A stretch of DNA of 64,000 bases. Origin: Sphingomonas_R arantia (GTDB lineage: Bacteria; Pseudomonadota; Alphaproteobacteria; Sphingomonadales; Sphingomonadaceae). The notes beneath the pieces were generated by a model, which saw nothing but the letters and a program-made list of their open reading frames with translations, was not told where the DNA came from and made no database searches. This document shows, piece by piece, positions 56,101 through 62,227 of the stretch. Both the position numbers and the translations under genes were made by a program. Numbering within the stretch: the stretch's first letter is position 1; the number at the start of each line of letters is the position of its first letter. The stretch covers positions 186,001 to 250,000 of the forward strand of contig NZ_JBHUGS010000003.1 of assembly GCF_042682045.1 (NCBI RefSeq), written 5' to 3'.

Positions 56101-56233
56101 ATTCGTGTCGATCGCTGATCGGGGCGGCACGATTGCCGAACGCTTTTTCGTCCGGTCTGGAAATTCGACGCAGGAGATGACGCCCAGCACGACGGCTAGA
56201 TACATCGGAGACCATTTCCGCAACCAAAGCTGA
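50102..56233 (+). CDS. Giant helicase-nuclease with AlbA_2 domain, Hhe-like defence protein
   Basis: A 2043-residue multidomain protein. Order by motif: DUF4011-type N-terminus (residues about 20-200, with FDARTLEEEQGVNILYLALG); SF1 helicase Walker A GPPGTGKS at 351-358, long helical insertion about 430-1150, Walker B VMDEASQ at 1237, GDPKQLPPT, motif VI LNVLISRAKQR near 1478; Vsr/MTES_1575-like nuclease about 1530-1620 (Glu1583, Asp1585 in GIECDGASYHG); DUF3320-like winged helix about 1700-1770; then an AlbA_2/Schlafen-type domain about 1880-2040 (ESERVEFKETLRW, VVVKTLAGFANRSGGTLVIGV). The first four parts match the single-protein anti-phage system known as Hhe; the AlbA_2 end is an extra. 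Last cargo gene before the right-end motif. Confidence 0.85.
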   Translation: MATLFIENEAELPASVFQSDLPVDEKLDRARTELLDLSARNRLLNMPRSSKGAKAVEIVDEVSREVFRMLVTEGRPFTFLAGKAASAGEPTGDDIPIEEADEIADLAQPEHDIADERGVFSRHSDTRLQTRLTPKGLQKRLLDLYFDARTLEEEQGVNILYLALGALKWIDPNNAANVRFAPLVLIPAQLERGNAGEKFKLRMRPEDYASNLSLEAFLDRVHGIRLPAFEAGEGFTPDAYFVEVAEAVSSKPGWEVQPDVIVLGFFSFAKFLMYRDLDPGTWPNGGRITDRALVRGLLSDGFEGSEGMIPEDANIDPFIPPSEMLHIVDSDSSQALAVHEVRRGRDMVIQGPPGTGKSQTIANIIASAVADGKTVLFVAEKMAALEVVKRRLDATGVGDACLELHSNKANKRAVLEELRRTWELGAPRHQDAGSLHARLETARNQLNDHAERMHTPHPASGLTPFQVVGQLSRLRLDGEKPSDLTLVAPETWSVDGFSERHGVIGELAERIGVIGRPSEHAWRGVGLSSILPTDVERLEERLGGLIERLAEIDASQAALANLLELPPISTLDDIAVLVVLANRLANTPPLEGPALADVTWDRGFDNIDLLLTTGYRSAELERKLGSKVTADGRTTDLSETIAALDELPSSLTVDGFGQIASLATMLPRLMAEAGALARALGRDAPTSVDEARKLAAIGERVAAAPDTDPDAFASEVWNSGVERAAEVVDAVAALEGATSTTMGNVTDAAWVADIGSVRATLASHGTSFMRFLSGEWRSANRLVRSLLTSPDSPLEDRLVLLDALAKGQVARRKIEQDGDFARSAFGSEWRGDRSLSAPLLSVVEWMRSLRGLGAEPRIIAARRPDRGEVETRASRTTVLIEQLDPALSAVWDALGATQPLAFGDALRAERADLGALMTVMARMHAADEETSTVFVSTPAALDDRRRELRNLIELQEKLAWIEGQRELGRSAFAASWLGPASDWTALRTAAEWIRTNSDIRLLSSRLVDREAPARDGADASARTTAVLQDLSAVASQLQLALVVSLGRETFGEVPIADLMAHLERWRTSGERLFQWTAYRDRAERASALGCSDVVNRLSDGRLTTDGAVSAFEMAYYEAVYADQIAADADLGTFDGTLHGRLAREFADMDRQRIATASFEVVKAHHDAVPPRDGGAVGPLGTLRAEIARKRGHMPIRRLMEKAAPAVQALKPVFMMSPLSVAQFLTPGLFDFDLLVMDEASQIQPVDALGAVARAKQVVVVGDPKQLPPTAFFSKMTGGGAEDDDDSGSRVADIESILGLFTARGLPMRMLRWHYRSKHQSLIAVSNRQFYENKLFIVPSPYTAEAGMGLRFHRIPQGVFDSGGTRINVVEAKIVALAIVAHAQESPELSLGVAAFSAAQRRAILDQLEVLRRGLPPEVENFFQLHPSEPFFVKNLENVQGDERDVIFISVGYGPTVPGGRVPMRFGPLGSEGGERRLNVLISRAKQRCEVFASMSDEDIEPDFARTRKGVLAFKLFLHFARTGKMVMAESTGRDHDSVFEEQVAKALQSRGYQVHRQVGLAGFFIDLAVSDSERPGRYLLGIECDGASYHGARSARDRDRLRQSVLESHGWTIHRIWSTDWFQRPNEQIDLVVARIEAAKAEHDAQAAGVKAARAVPIEIVTIDREGFTEIGLTAADAEPASTLYEEIELSRPRHLVCELHDAPRGALSALAEEVVRTEGPVHVFEVVNRIRDAWGLKRAGGRIQDAVESAIAVSIREGRVEEDGDFLSIPGKAPKVRDRSAVRSASLRKSDSLPPAELESAILDVVRANYGATDDQVVMSAARAVGFKSTSAQLRELLAEVIAAAVSGDRLARRNGMLVVGKSASPAKTHKRPASPLVQLIAEGESERVEFKETLRWDVVLKETNKKLEDVVVKTLAGFANRSGGTLVIGVADDGSVPGLERDFGNLGGNSDKFELHLTNLIGKHFGPAFRAARIKVSFPQHDAVEVCRIDVEPSSTPVFVSIADRGGTIAERFFVRSGNSTQEMTPSTTARYIGDHFRNQS

Positions 56234-56271
56234 CGGTCGCGAATACGTGCCGGTTTTTGTTGCAAGCTGGC

Positions 56272-56300
56272 GAGATTGTTCTGGCAGGGTGAGGTCGCAA
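56272..56300 (-). repeat. Right-end motif, candidate TnsB site
   Basis: Read on the minus strand (inward from the right end) it is TTGC, A, then TG, CAGAAC, variable base, ATCTC, matching the left motif at 38644-38672 at 19 of 29 positions. It begins 38 bp beyond the helicase stop codon. Inverted orientation relative to the left copy is what TnsB sites in the two ends require. Confidence 0.55.
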
Positions 56301-56310
56301 TTTAGTCAGA

Positions 56311-56369
56311 AACCGACATTCAAAATTCTCAACGCGTTTCTAAGAATCAAGAGTTCGTTAATGTCGGTT
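56311..56369. repeat. Inverted repeat at the element right end
   Basis: 10-bp perfect arms AACCGACATT (56311-56320) and AATGTCGGTT (56360-56369), separated by 39 AT-rich bases. Reading the minus strand outward-in, one arm begins TGTCGGTTTC, a TGT-terminus-like sequence of the kind that ends Tn7/Tn5053-class elements. It may mark the actual terminus or be a hairpin in the target. Confidence 0.5.
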
Positions 56370-56744
56370 GAGATTCCGATCCAAGGTCGATGAGCCGATC
56401 CGCGGCCTCGTGATGAATGAGACAAAGCCGTTGTTCCCAGCTCGTCGCCCGAAGGACGGCTTTCGGTAGAAGCAGGCGCTACCGCCGTGCACGCATGCCA
56501 TGAACCATGGACCCACGTTGCGCGGAAGCCGAATGCTGCCCTGAAACATGCGCAAGTTGCGGTTTGCGCCAACCCGCTACACGCTCCGGACCGGCCGAAA
56601 ATGGATAGCGACTTCCTCCAAGTTGAGCGCAGCCCGCATGCTGAACAAGTTCGTCGGATTGCGGTGTCTGCATTGATCCACGTTTTGCGCGTGGCTCGGC
56701 TTCATCTGCGGCCGCTCTGCCAAAAGCGTGAATTCAATTCCCAT

Positions 56745-57125
56745 TCAGATATAAGCGGGAAACAAGTGAATCACAATCGGATCTTTGAGAGGCTCAAATA
56801 TTCGACTGCTAAGCAGGGCATTGCTCTCATTTGCTCGGCGTCCTTTCGATCGATCAAGCGACCAAGTAATATGAAAGGTGTTTCCATCGGGCCTGCGCGT
56901 CGTGCCATTGATCGAAACCACGAGCGCTTGTAGGCCGTTGCCGTCGTCAATTGATCCAACGATTACACCTTCGCGTTGCGTTGGCAGCGCGCTCGCGTCC
57001 TTGGCGCTAGCATCAAGAGTGACATGGTCGGCAACGACGTCGGGCCATGTCGGCCGGATCGATACAAGCAGTCTCTCTCGTTCCGATGGATAAAGCTTCC
57101 AGCCAATGATGCTCATAAGCTCCAC
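56745..57125 (-). CDS. Conserved-looking hypothetical protein
   Basis: A 126-residue protein: GWKLYPSERERLLVSIRPTW, PDVVADHVTLDASAKD, REGVIVGSIDDGNGLQALVV and STNGTTRRPDGNTFHITWSL-like segment (here INGTTRRPDGNTFHITWSLD) followed by RANESNALL. I have seen this arrangement (VADHVTL, TTRRPDG-FHITWSLD, ESN) in sphingomonad hypothetical proteins; HVTL and HITW are two His-x-Thr motifs as in 2H phosphoesterases/LigT-like folds, so an RNA or cyclic-phosphate role is possible. The start is GTG 57125 or ATG 57116 (GGAG four bases upstream). Confidence 0.65.
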   Translation of the reverse strand: MELMSIIGWKLYPSERERLLVSIRPTWPDVVADHVTLDASAKDASALPTQREGVIVGSIDDGNGLQALVVSINGTTRRPDGNTFHITWSLDRSKGRRANESNALLSSRIFEPLKDPIVIHLFPAYI

Positions 57126-57211
57126 GATATGTTGCGCACCGTCCGCCGTTCAGCAGGACGCACTCTGAAGGCGACTTGCAAATATACTACGCATGATGTC
57201 TCTGCCAGCCG

Positions 57212-57676
57212 ATGATGCCGCGACGTCCAAAGCAGATGCGCAAGCCCCCCCCCGTCGCGCCGAAGGTCCGGCCGGCTTCCGTTTCGCTGTCCGCAACAAT
57301 TTTGCAACGGCTCGCAGCTCAGGCCACCTACGAGGGGAGTGTTCAGCACAAGGACACGATGAGCTTCGCTGGCGCCCCCTCACCCCGTCCGGGTGCCAGG
57401 CATGTTGGCGACGCTTCGGAAAGCCCCGATTGCATGCTTTGCCCACGCAAATGGGCGTGGGAACAGGCTGCGGCGACGACGTTGCTCCGTAGCGCCATTG
57501 AACGGGGCCAATTCGATGGAAGGTCGGGCAACAGCCTTCCCCAGTATGTCTGGGCTCGCGATCCTGTGGATACGGGCATCGTTTACGAGGCGCGACGATT
57601 GAGCCATCCCCCGAACGGCTATAAGGCATATCCGTTGACAGCGGCGCAAACTGCGCGGCTTGAGATTGACGTATGA
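57212..57676 (+). CDS. Hypothetical protein paired with ImmA/IrrE-like gene
   Basis: A 154-residue basic protein: KPPPVAPKVRPASVSLSATI, LAAQATYEGSVQHKD, a CxxC (DCMLCPRKW), then SLPQYVWARDPVDTGIVYEARRL and a GYKAYPL end. I recall the same layout (proline-rich basic start, YEGSxxHK, V-Y-EAR near the end) in small genes directly upstream of ImmA/IrrE-like proteins in alphaproteobacteria; function unknown. Its stop overlaps the next start (ATGA), so the two are co-translated and probably form a functional pair. Confidence 0.65.
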   Translation: MMPRRPKQMRKPPPVAPKVRPASVSLSATILQRLAAQATYEGSVQHKDTMSFAGAPSPRPGARHVGDASESPDCMLCPRKWAWEQAAATTLLRSAIERGQFDGRSGNSLPQYVWARDPVDTGIVYEARRLSHPPNGYKAYPLTAAQTARLEIDV

Positions 57677-59031
57677 GTGACGATCTTTTGATCCGGTTTG
57701 AGCAAATTGAGGGCGCGTTCGAGGATCCCGTCGAAGCCGCAACCTTCGCGCGTTTGTGGCTTCAAGTCGGCGACCGGTTTCTAAGCCGTAGCGTTAATCG
57801 CAAGACGGGCGCACGCGATTATCTGAAACTGCCGCTTTATAACCTTGCAACCGGCATCGCGGAAAACTGGTGGACCCTGCTATACGAGCCGTGGCGCCCT
57901 GAAGAAGCGACCCCGAAGCGAATGGCGCGCCACCATCTCGATGCTTTCGTAACCGGTTTCGTCTTTCCATCTTTCGGGATCTGGTCTGCCGGTGAAGAGG
58001 CGATCACGATCGAAACAGGCCGCATCCACCGTTTCAGTCGCGCTCCTGCGCGGGAGATGCTGCCGAGTGAACGCGAGGTTGCGGCTCGTGTCAGCCGCGC
58101 GCCTGCGGTCAGCCAACGTAGTCTTAGTCAAATTGAACTGGTCGACGAAAGCCGTGAACGCGTGACCGTGTCTAGGCAGCAACTCGAAAGCCAGTTGTTT
58201 GAACTCGTCGACACGGTGCTCGGTTGGATTGAAAGCGATGGACAGTCTGATCCGCAGCTTGCTGAACGCTGGGCCGGTGTTGTGCGCTCCCTCGAGGATC
58301 CGGAAGAACACAACTATTGTACCGCGGCAGGGCGCCTTGGTTTCGATCCCTATGATCCGGAGACGCCGGATATCAGCGTGTTTGCAGCCGAGCTTCCCGA
58401 GGACAGTTTTGATGATCTGTGCGAAGCCGCCCGATTCGACGAGCTCGCCCGCGCCTCGGCATGGGTCTCGCGAGAGCAATCGACTCTAGATCGGGCACCA
58501 GTCATTGACGTGAGCGACTTCGGTAAGAGACCAACGATCGATCCACGTATTCCCTCGTATGAGGCAGGGTATCGCGACGCGATCGCGCTACGCTCAAAGC
58601 TTTTGCTCGACGATGATCCCCGCAGAGCTACTAGGCGTCTGCTCGGGACTGCCGAGGTGGGGCAGATTGATGACGCTCCCCCGGTCGTGGAGGGTTTACT
58701 CGCTCGGGGGGACACCGAAATCCATGCCCGAGTAGCGGCAAGATCGACCGCGCAATGGCGATTTCGCGAATGTCGTGCCGCTTATCTTGGCTGGAACGCG
58801 TCCCCTGGCGATTATCCGTTGCTCACGACCGCCTCCACCTATCGCCAACAGGCCAGCCGGTCCTTTGCCGCGGAATTGCTATGCCCCGCCGACTATCTCC
58901 GTCACAAGGTCGGCAATGGCGCGCTGACGAGCGATCAGCTCAATGATATCGCAGGAGCACTCGACTGCCAGCCGATCATCGTTGAGCATCAAGCACGCAA
59001 CCACAATATTCCGCTGCGCGGATTCTATTAG
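57673..59031 (+). CDS. ImmA/IrrE-like protein without the HExxH motif
   Basis: A 452-residue protein. Residues 1-120 form a unit with LYNLATGIAENWWTLLYEPW that I cannot name. The last 120 residues resemble the IrrE N-terminal-like peptidase domain: RQQASRSFAAELLCPADYLR, followed by LNDIAGALDCQPIIVEHQARNHNIPL. The zinc motif HExxH, expected about 40 residues earlier, reads RFRECRAAYLGW, so no metallopeptidase activity is expected. The middle (residues about 130-320) is low-similarity and acidic. Likely a regulatory or sensing protein of a two-gene unit in the defence island. Confidence 0.55.
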   Translation: MSDDLLIRFEQIEGAFEDPVEAATFARLWLQVGDRFLSRSVNRKTGARDYLKLPLYNLATGIAENWWTLLYEPWRPEEATPKRMARHHLDAFVTGFVFPSFGIWSAGEEAITIETGRIHRFSRAPAREMLPSEREVAARVSRAPAVSQRSLSQIELVDESRERVTVSRQQLESQLFELVDTVLGWIESDGQSDPQLAERWAGVVRSLEDPEEHNYCTAAGRLGFDPYDPETPDISVFAAELPEDSFDDLCEAARFDELARASAWVSREQSTLDRAPVIDVSDFGKRPTIDPRIPSYEAGYRDAIALRSKLLLDDDPRRATRRLLGTAEVGQIDDAPPVVEGLLARGDTEIHARVAARSTAQWRFRECRAAYLGWNASPGDYPLLTTASTYRQQASRSFAAELLCPADYLRHKVGNGALTSDQLNDIAGALDCQPIIVEHQARNHNIPLRGFY

Positions 59032-59319
59032 GCCGCACTTTCCAGGCCTCCGAAGTCTTGCGGGACCCAGCAGCCGTCGCTTAGCCCGTAGTTTCTGCTC
59101 CCATTGAACTTGCTATTTCTTTTAATACATTTTTGACGCGCCGGGTGCCAGCAGCACAAGGACGGGCGGGAGGCGAAGCCCCCCTGTTCCGCGAACCGTC
59201 ATGGGACTTGCCCTTCGACGCAGGACGTGGTCGCTATGAGCGCGGTTTTGCTGGACGTGCTTGCCCCTGCGCGACAATGTACCTGGAACGGGAAACGGGG
59301 CCCCGGGGGGAGTTTGCGG
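59032..59319. other. Intergenic gap before the DGQHR gene
   Basis: About 290 bp. Contains an AT-rich patch with TTCTTTTAATACATTTTT near 59115-59132 that could be a promoter or a terminator tail. A 74-codon frame at 59133 has no support. Confidence 0.45.
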
Positions 59320-61689
59320 ATGACGGCGACGCTTGGGGACCTGGTCAGCGGCGATGAACTGCGTAGCGCATATGGCCTGCGCTCGAAGCGCGTCGACGAA
59401 AAGACGGTGACCGCCGCGTCGGCAACCGCGCTCAAGATGAAGCGCGAGGCCGAAGAGCTTGATGGTTGGAAGTTGGCAAAGGAGAACAAGCGCTCTCTAC
59501 GCCTCCAGCGCGCCAAGCCCGAAGACCGCCAGCTTGAGGACGATGTCTGGACCCTTTTCTACCGGATGGGCTTCAAGGAGATGAACGCGGACCGTAATCT
59601 CATGGTCACTGGCAAGGACGGTTCGTCCAGACGTCAGCTCGACGTCTTCGCCAAGGACGACGAGACGGTGTTCATCGTTGAGTGCACGCACTCGCGCGAC
59701 GGCGGCGCGAAATCGATCAAGGGTCTGCTGGACAAGATTGAGGCCGTTCGTGAGGATGTGATTGCCGCGGTCAAGGCCAAGTATGGCCGCGATAGCAAGC
59801 TAAAGGTCAAGCTAGCGATCGCCACACGCAATGTGGATATCCGGACCGCAGACCGCGACAGGGCGGCGACGGCCAAGGTGCCGATCATCACCGAGGCGGA
59901 CCTAGAGTACTTTCAGCGCCTGACAGGCATCCTGAAGGTCGCAGCGCGCTACCAGTTCCTAGGACGGTACCTTCGTGACGAGAAGGTCGAGGGGCTGCGG
60001 ACTTCCTTGCCCGCCACCCGGGGCCGCGTAGGCGACACGACCTTCTATAGCTTTCTCATCTCGCCCCACGACCTGCTCCGCATCGCCTACATCAGCCACA
60101 TGGGCAGGTCGAACGACGACCTCGATACCTACCAGCGCATGGTCAAGCCTACGCGACTCAAGTCCATCGGCGCCTTCATCGACGAGGGCGGGACGTTCCC
60201 GACCAACATCGTGGTGAACATTAAGCGCGACGGCCTTCGGTTCGACCTCAAGGATCGTTTCGGCGACACGGCAACGGGCATGCTCGAGCTGCCCGGCCAA
60301 TACGGGTCCGCCTGGGTCATCGACGGGCAACATCGCCTCTACGGCTATGCTTACGCCGGGCGGGATGCCGAGGAGGACCGTTCGGTCGTGTCGGTGCTGG
60401 CATACGAGAACCTGCCTTCGACGGCCGAGATCAAGATGTTCGTCGACATAAACACCCAGCAGGTGAAGGTGCAGAGCAACCTCGTGAAGGAGCTCGTCTC
60501 GAACCTGGACATCGAGGACGAGGATCCGGGCAAGCGGCTCGAGGCGATCTGCGCGCGGGCAGTGCTGAACATGGGTTCCGATAAGGCGTCTCCTTTGAAG
60601 GACCGGATACTACTGACCGGCGACGACAAGACTAACAGGAGATGCCTGACGCTCACATCGCTGGTCGATGGCATCAAGGGAACCAACCTCGTTGGAAAGA
60701 TTCAGAGGCCCTCCGGTCGCAACGGCGCATCCGTGCTGCAGCCAGGACCGCTCGGGCACCTCTCAGCGAACGCGACGGACTCTATGCGCAAACTGCAGCG
60801 CGGCTTGCAGCTGTACTTTAACCTGTACGCGAAGGGTGCTCCGGACCATTGGGATCTTGGGGACGCCAAGGGGGGCTATCTCGGCACCAACCTCGGTCTG
60901 CGCGCGCTGCTCGTGTTGCTGCGAAAGATCGTGCACTTCGTGGAGTCGGACGGGACGAGGGTCGTCTCGTCGTCCGCCGAGGAACTGATCGAGCTCGTCC
61001 AGCCGTACGCGCAACCGGTCATCGACTTTTTCGCTCGCGCGACCACTAACGAGGTGACCTACTTCCGCGCGCGTGGGAGCTCGCTGACAAGCGTGGATCA
61101 GAACGCACTGCAGATGATGGCGATCGTCGCGTCCGCCAAGTCCGACTTCGACCTGCCCGAGATCAGGGATTACCTGGAATCACAGGACGCCGCCGGGACT
61201 GAGCAGGCCCGCGACATGATCCTCGAGATACACAAGATCCTGTACGACGACGTCGTCTCGACGCTGAAGGCGCATTACGGCGAGACCCGCGACTCTTGGT
61301 GGATCACCGGAGTGCCGAAGCAGGTCCGGATCGACTGCGATGTCCGCTACAACACTGAGGGGGACACCTCTCGTGACAGGTGGCAGTCGCTCAACCTGAT
61401 CGATTACTCGCAGATCGTGGTCTACGAGGGCAACTGGGACCTCTTCAAGGAACACTACAACTTCTACGGGAAGGGCGCGAAGGCGAAGCTGGCGCGCTGG
61501 ATTGGCAGGATCAGCCGCCTGCGCAATATCACGACACACGTCGAGAAGGGGCCGCTCTCGCGCGACCAGGTCGAGTATGTGCGAGATGTCTACGCCCTGG
61601 TTAAGCGACACATCGAGGGTAAGGAGCCGGTGGATGGTAAGACTCAGTTGCTATTCGACGAGCCCGAGGAGCAGCGCGAGGCGGCCTAA
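59320..61689 (+). CDS. Nuclease-like, DGQHR (DndB-related) and HEPN triple-domain protein
   Basis: A 789-residue protein. Residues about 70-210: PD-(D/E)xK-like fold with Asp108 (RRQLDVFAK) and Glu121 (IVECTHSRDG), where the usual lysine after ExK is replaced by Thr. Residues about 240-560: DGQHR domain of the DndB/ParB-like class (VIDGQHRLYGYAY, motif at 335-339). C-terminus about 690-770: helical domain with WDLFKEHY and RLRNITTH at 735-740, the RxxxxH site of HEPN ribonucleases, close to Swt1-type HEPN. Start ATG 59320 is preceded by GGGAG; the longer frame to 59227 is less likely. DndB controls phosphorothioation-dependent restriction; here dnd genes are absent. Confidence 0.75.
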   Translation: MTATLGDLVSGDELRSAYGLRSKRVDEKTVTAASATALKMKREAEELDGWKLAKENKRSLRLQRAKPEDRQLEDDVWTLFYRMGFKEMNADRNLMVTGKDGSSRRQLDVFAKDDETVFIVECTHSRDGGAKSIKGLLDKIEAVREDVIAAVKAKYGRDSKLKVKLAIATRNVDIRTADRDRAATAKVPIITEADLEYFQRLTGILKVAARYQFLGRYLRDEKVEGLRTSLPATRGRVGDTTFYSFLISPHDLLRIAYISHMGRSNDDLDTYQRMVKPTRLKSIGAFIDEGGTFPTNIVVNIKRDGLRFDLKDRFGDTATGMLELPGQYGSAWVIDGQHRLYGYAYAGRDAEEDRSVVSVLAYENLPSTAEIKMFVDINTQQVKVQSNLVKELVSNLDIEDEDPGKRLEAICARAVLNMGSDKASPLKDRILLTGDDKTNRRCLTLTSLVDGIKGTNLVGKIQRPSGRNGASVLQPGPLGHLSANATDSMRKLQRGLQLYFNLYAKGAPDHWDLGDAKGGYLGTNLGLRALLVLLRKIVHFVESDGTRVVSSSAEELIELVQPYAQPVIDFFARATTNEVTYFRARGSSLTSVDQNALQMMAIVASAKSDFDLPEIRDYLESQDAAGTEQARDMILEIHKILYDDVVSTLKAHYGETRDSWWITGVPKQVRIDCDVRYNTEGDTSRDRWQSLNLIDYSQIVVYEGNWDLFKEHYNFYGKGAKAKLARWIGRISRLRNITTHVEKGPLSRDQVEYVRDVYALVKRHIEGKEPVDGKTQLLFDEPEEQREAA

Positions 61690-61718
61690 GTGGAAAAGGT
61701 CCGAGGCGAAAGCCTCGG

Positions 61719-62162
61719 TCAGCGCATGTGCGTCGATCGGTCGAGCCTTCGTCCTATGATCGGACTTGGGAACGGGACTATGAGCACTCGCCTGAACCTT
61801 AGCTCGCGGTTCTGGGCTGCAAGGTAGTTGAGGACCTTCAACAGGTCAGAGCGCGTAGCTTCCCAGCGTAGCACGCGGAGCTGATTCACCGGCTTCGTAA
61901 TGCCCGAGCCGCCGAAGATCGCGTCGAGGATTACGAGCGCCAGGTCAAAGTAGTGATAGGAGAACTGCTCGTCGTTTGGCTTACGATCGAAGGACACAGC
62001 AAGGTATTGTGGTTCCGCCCGGCTCTTGCGCAGGATGTCGCGGATTGTCTCGTCTTCCTCCAGCTGGCCCTGGATGTCGCTGAAGAACTTCCGCTTCGTG
62101 TTCGCTTTGAACTCGCCCCAAAGCTCCTCGAACGCGATGTCGAAGCGGGACTTGCGCGGCAT
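61719..62162 (-). CDS. Hypothetical protein of the GHKL operon
   Basis: A 147-residue protein, unrecognised: SRFDIAFEELWGEFKANTKRK, DEQFSYHYFDLALVILDAIFG, RWEATRSDLLKVLNYLAAQN and a basic C-terminus with RRVLIVPFPSPIIGRR. Mostly helical, no membrane part, no catalytic motif I can name. It ends 29 bp from the convergent DGQHR gene and follows the ATPase gene by 65 bp, so it is probably the last gene of that operon and a candidate accessory subunit. Confidence 0.6.
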   Translation of the reverse strand: MPRKSRFDIAFEELWGEFKANTKRKFFSDIQGQLEEDETIRDILRKSRAEPQYLAVSFDRKPNDEQFSYHYFDLALVILDAIFGGSGITKPVNQLRVLRWEATRSDLLKVLNYLAAQNRELRFRRVLIVPFPSPIIGRRLDRSTHMR

Positions 62163-62227
62163 CCGGACTCACCCGCCCAGCAGGCCATGTCGGACACGCC
62201 GCGAGCTGCCTGTTGGGCGATCTTTTC

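Larger units (their letters stand above)
38600..56370 (+). mobile_element. Putative Tn7-like transposon (TnsABCD, about 17.7 kb)
   Basis: Approximate limits. tnsA, tnsB, tnsC and tniQ/tnsD form one operon at the left end, as in Tn7 where the operon starts at one terminus. Matching motifs in inverted orientation lie just outside tnsA (38644-38672) and just beyond the last cargo gene (56272-56300). The left flank interrupts a decayed epoxide-hydrolase gene. I could not define exact TGT/ACA termini or a 5-bp target duplication, so the right limit is inferred; cargo could in principle extend further. No tnsE is present, and no CRISPR or Cas gene was seen. Confidence 0.6.
56234..56744. other. Element right end and flank, no supported gene
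   Basis: About 510 bp. The first 140 bp contain the right-end motif and the long inverted repeat. From 56380 to 56740 I see only unconvincing short frames. Confidence 0.45.
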
